Assembly (NCBI GenBank): GCA_964627845.1
Contig: CAZVKL010000035.1
Coordinates: forward strand, 1 to 10,170
From: DUUI01 sp964627845
GTDB lineage: Bacteria > Bacillota_I > Bacilli_A > Erysipelotrichales > Erysipelotrichaceae
DNA length: 10,170 nt
Reading direction: 5' to 3'
Below the pieces are notes generated by a model that saw only the letters and a list, made by a program, of their open reading frames with translations, was not told where the DNA came from and ran no database searches. Of this stretch, positions 6,879 through 10,170 are shown piece after piece (the stretch's first letter is position 1; the number at the start of each line of letters is the position of its first letter). The position numbers were made by a program, and so were the translations under genes.

Positions 6879-7967
6879 GACTTCTTCATTAACACTACGT
6901 CTAGGTAAACGAGTCATTAAATGGGTTAATATTTCATTTGGGATGGTATCAAGAACTTTGGCCATATCATAGACATCATGATCATTGTTGAGTACCTCAA
7001 CATATTCACCTTCTTTTATATCTAATCCAGTCACATCGACCATCATTTGATCCATACACATTCTTCCTACTAAAGGAAGTTTTTTATTTCGATATGAGAA
7101 CTCAAAATTTGTTTGGTTTAACCGTCTTTGTAGTCCATCTCCATAGCCTATGGTGATGGTTGCGACAGTGGCATCTTGTTTCATCTTATGGTCAATACCA
7201 TATCCGATTTGTTGTCCTTTTTTGACATCTTTAACCATTGCTACTCGAGCCATTAGATTTAAGCAGTTTTTAAATCCTTGAGCATCAGGACAACCTACAA
7301 AGATTAAACCAGGTCGACAATAATCATATTGATGTTCACCAAATCGAATACAACCATAAGAATTGTAAAGATGAGTTAACCCTGGGTTAATGCCTTGGTC
7401 CTCTAAAGCTTGAATCGTTTCATCAAAACGTTGGATTTGATCCTTATTCATTTGGTCTGCCTCAGCACTATATTCATCTGAAGCTAATAAATGAGAGAAG
7501 ATTCCATTGATGGTTAATGTTGTATTTTGATACAAATGAACAATCTTATCTAATTCTTTATAACTAACGCCTAAGCGGTTCATTCCAGTGTTAACTTTTA
7601 AATGTGTCTTAATTGGTTTGACTCGCTTTGAGAAATCAGCAATCTTTAATCCATATTCATAACTCACAATGGTTTGATGTAAATCATTTTGAGTTAGTTC
7701 AATAAATCGATCAGGGTGAGTATAACCTAAAATGAGAATATCTTGATCAATTCCTAATCGTCTTAAGTCAATGGCTTCCTGAATTGTTGCGGTCGCAAAG
7801 AAATCAACCCCATTTTCTTGGAGTAATAAAATAGAGTCTGCACCCAAGCCATAGAATAAATCTTTAACGACAGCCATGACCTTCGAGCGACCAACATGTG
7901 CCTGTATTTGTTGATAGTTATTTAATAAGGCTTGTGAGTCAATTTCTAACCAGGCGCGATCAATCAT
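6876..7967 (-). CDS. alr: Alanine racemase (PLP-dependent), divergent active-site motif
   Basis: Interconverts L- and D-alanine to supply D-Ala for peptidoglycan. The 363-residue protein has the N-terminal TIM barrel and C-terminal beta domain of fold-type III racemases. K35 is the PLP Schiff-base lysine, Y39 follows at the usual spacing, GMNRLGV (R131) is present, H159 ends FSH, N202-S203 bind phosphate, R218 lies in CRPG, and the second catalytic base Y275 is in IGYGDG with MCMDQ at 303-307. The normally near-invariant VKA(D/N)AYGHG motif is VKDLFYGLG, and IGYADG is IGYGDG. A VanT-like serine racemase activity cannot be excluded. ATG 7967 is chosen because it begins right before the conserved RAWLEID; an upstream TTG (7988) and ATG (7982) lack a ribosome binding site. 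The gene overlaps the ddl stop by 8 bases (ATGATTGA), so it is translationally coupled. Confidence 0.88.
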   Translation of the reverse strand: MIDRAWLEIDSQALLNNYQQIQAHVGRSKVMAVVKDLFYGLGADSILLLQENGVDFFATATIQEAIDLRRLGIDQDILILGYTHPDRFIELTQNDLHQTIVSYEYGLKIADFSKRVKPIKTHLKVNTGMNRLGVSYKELDKIVHLYQNTTLTINGIFSHLLASDEYSAEADQMNKDQIQRFDETIQALEDQGINPGLTHLYNSYGCIRFGEHQYDYCRPGLIFVGCPDAQGFKNCLNLMARVAMVKDVKKGQQIGYGIDHKMKQDATVATITIGYGDGLQRRLNQTNFEFSYRNKKLPLVGRMCMDQMMVDVTGLDIKEGEYVEVLNNDHDVYDMAKVLDTIPNEILTHLMTRLPRRSVNEEV

Positions 7968-9000
7968 TTCTTCTTCTCGCATTATCAATTAAAATCTTGA
8001 TAATTTCTTTATATGGGATACCCACTTCTTTCATCATGCTTGGAAAACGAGAATGAGAGGTAAAGCCTGGAATGGTATTAATTTCATTAAAGTAGACCTC
8101 ATTATCTTTACCAACAAAGAAATCGACACGAGCAAAATCTCGACAACCCAAATGTTTAAACACTTGTTTAGCCAATTCTTTTGTTTTGTTAGATGTTTCT
8201 TGATCAATTCTTGCCGGTAAAATAATTTGAGCATCTTTAAACTCATATTTACCTTCATAGTCAAAGAAGTCTGATTTGATTTCAATCTCATCGCATTCTC
8301 CAACATGAAGTTCTTTATCTTCTTCTAAAACGGCACAACCAATTTCAAAGCCTTCAATGAACTGTTCAATGACTACTTTTGTATCATACTGTAAAGCTTT
8401 TTGAAGTCCATCAAAGAAGTCTGAATAATTATCTGCGACCGAAATCCCATAGGAGGATCCCTCACGAGCAGGTTTAATAATCATTTTTTGACCTAAATAG
8501 TCTGCTAAGTCATGATATTCCAATTCTTTAATAAGCTGTGTCAATGTTCTATACTTCGCTTTTTTAATGTCTGTGTTATCTAAAAGACGATGCGTAATAT
8601 CTTTGTCGTAACATAAGATAGAAGATTGTTGGTCACAGCCTGTATATTTAATCCCACCACTCATTAACATGGCTTGTAGGACTCCATCCTCACCTTGTTT
8701 TCCATGAATCATATTGAAGGCGATGTCCACTCTAAAGGAATTCATGTTATCTAAATACATAAAGTGAGATTGGTTACCTGGTTTGATGATGATTTCTCTA
8801 GAGGTTGGATTATTCATCCAAGTATCATTTTCAATTTCTTCATATTTATAATCACCGGTAAACATAGAACCATCTTTAGCAATTCCAATCATAACAAGTT
8901 CATATTGATCATGTGGAAAGTTTTGTAAAGTTGAATAGGCCGATGAGAGTGAGACTTCATACTCCTTACTCTTACCACCAAATATCACTGCAACTTTCAT
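7960..9000 (-). CDS. ddl: D-alanine--D-alanine ligase (VanG/VanC-like branch), Ddl half with possible independent start
   Basis: The C-terminal 346 residues of the fused frame form a full-length ATP-grasp ligase joining two D-Ala (possibly D-Ala with D-Ser). FGGKSKEYEVSLSSA (7-21) holds the first-subsite glutamate and matches the SxEYxVSL form that I recall from VanC/VanG ligases rather than the SxEHxVS of most Ddl. HGKQGEDG is at 99-106, the ATP-binding KPAREGSSYGI at 176-186, and EQFIEGFEIGCAVL at 212-225. The omega loop FFDYEGKY (245-252) has the E-small-KY form of ordinary Ddl. Metal ligands are in RVDFF and FNEINT, and NTIPGFTSHSRFPSMM ends the active site with Arg318 where a VanC2 specificity arginine is reported. 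ATG 8998-9000 has its own strong ribosome binding site, so this may also be translated separately. It ends in TGA overlapping alr. Confidence 0.85.
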   Translation of the reverse strand: MKVAVIFGGKSKEYEVSLSSAYSTLQNFPHDQYELVMIGIAKDGSMFTGDYKYEEIENDTWMNNPTSREIIIKPGNQSHFMYLDNMNSFRVDIAFNMIHGKQGEDGVLQAMLMSGGIKYTGCDQQSSILCYDKDITHRLLDNTDIKKAKYRTLTQLIKELEYHDLADYLGQKMIIKPAREGSSYGISVADNYSDFFDGLQKALQYDTKVVIEQFIEGFEIGCAVLEEDKELHVGECDEIEIKSDFFDYEGKYEFKDAQIILPARIDQETSNKTKELAKQVFKHLGCRDFARVDFFVGKDNEVYFNEINTIPGFTSHSRFPSMMKEVGIPYKEIIKILIDNARRRND

Positions 9001-10170
9001 ACGTTTCTCCTCTTTCTTTAATTTCTCAACTAACTGATTCAACTTCAATGAGTTGGACGCTTTGACTAGAATGGTCGATGGTTGTTTCAACCATGGTTTT
9101 AAACTTCTTAATAAATCGTCTTGGTTATCAAAATGTTCGCCAATGATCGAATTATTCGAATGGAAATATTTCCCTAACTTACCAATGGTATAAATACGGT
9201 CAATATCTAATTTCTCTAAATAAGTGCCAATATTTTGATGAAACTTCACTTCATCTGGACCTAAATCCAACATATCACCAATAACAGCTATCTTCATTGA
9301 ATCATATTGATAGGTATTTAATAAATCTAAAGCAGATCGTAAACTTTCTGGGTTCGATTTATAGGAATCATCAATAATGACCGCCTCATTAATAATGGAG
9401 ACTTCGTTTCGATTCCCTGTTAATTCTAACTCTTTTAGCTTATCAATAACAGACTCTAACTCTAATCCAAGTTCTCTAACGACTAATAGGGCAGCTGTTA
9501 TATTGAGTGCTTGGAAGCGTCCTAATAAATTCGCTTCTATCACATCTTCATATAAACGATTAGCACTAAAGACAATCCCATCAACAAATTGAGTGACTGA
9601 TTCAACCTGGATTTGATTAGTTGGATTAAATCCATAGGTAATCACGTCATTAGGAATTGTTTTAGTTTTAAGAATATCTAATAATGGTTTGTTGTCACCA
9701 TTAATAATTAATGATCCAGTTAAATTATTGGTAATCTCAAGTTTAGCCTCAATAATATTGTCTAAACTTCCCAAATCGGATAAGTGGGCGTTTCCAATGG
9801 AAGTAATAATGCCAATGTCACATGGGGCAATCTCTGTTAATCGTTTGATTTCACCTAAGGATGACATCCCCATTTCTAAAACGGCAATTTCAGTGTCCTC
9901 TGGCATTGCCAGTATTGTAAGTGGTAGGCCAATCTCATTATTGAAATTACCTTTTGTTTTCTCAACCTTAAAGTGATCATTCAATAAGGTATGTAAGATA
10001 TCTTTGGTGCTTGTCTTTCCATTACTACCAGTAATGCCAATGACTTTGGCACAAATCTTTTTTAAATAGTTTTTCGCAAGAATACCCAATGCCTTGTTGG
10101 TATCTTCAACTAAGATTAGGGGACTCTTAAACATGGAGTGGTCAAAGTCTTTTTGAAATAAAGAGACCAG
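7960..10170 (-). CDS. murF-ddl: MurF-Ddl fusion (UDP-MurNAc-tripeptide:D-Ala-D-Ala ligase fused to D-Ala-D-Ala ligase), 5' end off window
   Basis: One unbroken frame encodes two complete ligase modules. The frame is open to the right edge, so the MurF N-terminal uridine-binding domain lies mostly outside. Numbering from the Met at 10134, the MurF part (about 1-374) has P-loop GSNGKTST (36-43), GNFNNEIGLPLT (62-73), LEMGMSSLGEI (86-96), EAK with the usually carbamylated lysine K131, the N(I)TAA adenine-side motif near 211, R242, DDSYKSNP (255-262) and GDMLDLG (286-292). The C-terminal domain ends at VKASNSLKLNQLVEKL, where MurF proteins normally stop. After KKEEKR, with no real linker, the complete Ddl begins at residue 379. 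MurF adds D-Ala-D-Ala to the UDP-MurNAc-tripeptide; Ddl makes that dipeptide. MurF-Alr and MurC-Ddl fusions are known elsewhere; this pairing is less familiar to me. A strong internal ribosome binding site suggests free Ddl may also be made. Confidence 0.88.
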   Translation of the reverse strand: MVSLFQKDFDHSMFKSPLILVEDTNKALGILAKNYLKKICAKVIGITGSNGKTSTKDILHTLLNDHFKVEKTKGNFNNEIGLPLTILAMPEDTEIAVLEMGMSSLGEIKRLTEIAPCDIGIITSIGNAHLSDLGSLDNIIEAKLEITNNLTGSLIINGDNKPLLDILKTKTIPNDVITYGFNPTNQIQVESVTQFVDGIVFSANRLYEDVIEANLLGRFQALNITAALLVVRELGLELESVIDKLKELELTGNRNEVSIINEAVIIDDSYKSNPESLRSALDLLNTYQYDSMKIAVIGDMLDLGPDEVKFHQNIGTYLEKLDIDRIYTIGKLGKYFHSNNSIIGEHFDNQDDLLRSLKPWLKQPSTILVKASNSLKLNQLVEKLKKEEKRMKVAVIFGGKSKEYEVSLSSAYSTLQNFPHDQYELVMIGIAKDGSMFTGDYKYEEIENDTWMNNPTSREIIIKPGNQSHFMYLDNMNSFRVDIAFNMIHGKQGEDGVLQAMLMSGGIKYTGCDQQSSILCYDKDITHRLLDNTDIKKAKYRTLTQLIKELEYHDLADYLGQKMIIKPAREGSSYGISVADNYSDFFDGLQKALQYDTKVVIEQFIEGFEIGCAVLEEDKELHVGECDEIEIKSDFFDYEGKYEFKDAQIILPARIDQETSNKTKELAKQVFKHLGCRDFARVDFFVGKDNEVYFNEINTIPGFTSHSRFPSMMKEVGIPYKEIIKILIDNARRRND
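9001..9015 (-). promoter_or_regulatory. Strong internal ribosome binding site inside the murF-ddl frame
   Basis: The minus strand reads AAAGAGGAG-AAACGT-ATG: a nine-base match to the anti-Shine-Dalgarno complement, six bases from the Ddl methionine. In the fused protein these bases encode Lys-Glu-Glu-Lys-Arg. It is as strong as any ribosome binding site in the window and implies that ddl was, or still is, initiated on its own. Confidence 0.8.

Noticed and set aside
7968..7988. TTG 7988 or ATG 7982 as the alanine racemase start
   Set aside because: Neither has a Shine-Dalgarno sequence, and both add a non-conserved extension (MREEE or longer) before the conserved RAWLEID; ATG 7967 overlaps the ddl stop in the usual coupled manner.
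8034..8306. Reading frame of about 90 codons on the minus strand inside ddl
   Set aside because: It is an out-of-frame shadow of conserved Ddl coding sequence with no family resemblance.
9377..9976. Two plus-strand reading frames opposite murF (9377-9592 and 9689-9976)
   Set aside because: They are antisense shadows of strongly conserved MurF motifs, lack ribosome binding sites and have unnatural Ser/Ile-rich composition.
6876..10170. A vancomycin-resistance (VanG-type) operon
   Set aside because: Only the ligase motifs resemble VanG. No VanXY/VanX peptidase, VanRS regulators or membrane-anchored VanT are present in the window, and MurF and a soluble Alr are housekeeping partners.

Overview
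The window reads as chromosome from a low-G+C, Gram-positive-type bacterium that makes peptidoglycan. The signs are AT-rich coding sequence, strong AGGAG-type ribosome binding sites, a near-consensus sigma-A promoter, a CzrA/SmtB-type zinc regulator, PepF and a lipobox protein. A walled member of the Bacillota (Bacilli or Erysipelotrichia/Turicibacter-like) fits best, but I cannot name the genus. TGA is used as a stop (the P-type ATPase and Ddl both end in it, overlapping the next start) and TGG encodes Trp, so the standard bacterial code applies.

Left to right. (1) At 1-402 lies the 3' part of a beta-solenoid 'GIN-domain' (DUF2807-like) surface protein, interrupted by an in-frame TGA. (2) A terminator that can work in both directions separates it from a convergent NADPH-dependent FMN reductase (444-1004, minus). 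(3) From a divergent intergenic region runs a zinc-homeostasis operon: promoter and palindromic operator, an ArsR/SmtB repressor with an intact alpha-5 metal site, a P1B-2 Zn/Cd exporter, and, coupled by a 4-base overlap, a biotin-protein ligase without a DNA-binding domain. (4) PepF (4287-6092) has its own likely promoter and is followed by an unrecognised 57-codon hydrophobic small ORF that bridges exactly to an unrecognised lipoprotein (6245-6844). (5) After a second bidirectional terminator, the minus strand carries a cell-wall cassette in the order murF, ddl, alr.

The cell-wall cassette is the most unusual part. MurF and Ddl form one uninterrupted reading frame with almost no linker, while a strong ribosome binding site remains just ahead of the Ddl methionine, so both a fused and a free Ddl may be made. 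alr overlaps the ddl stop by 8 bases. The three enzymes catalyse successive steps: Alr makes D-Ala, Ddl makes D-Ala-D-Ala, and MurF joins the dipeptide to the UDP-MurNAc-tripeptide. The Ddl half also resembles the VanG/VanC ligase branch, and Alr has a divergent PLP-lysine motif.

There are no rRNA or tRNA genes, CRISPR arrays or insertion sequences that I can see. The MurF N-terminus runs off the right edge and the GIN-domain protein runs off the left edge.
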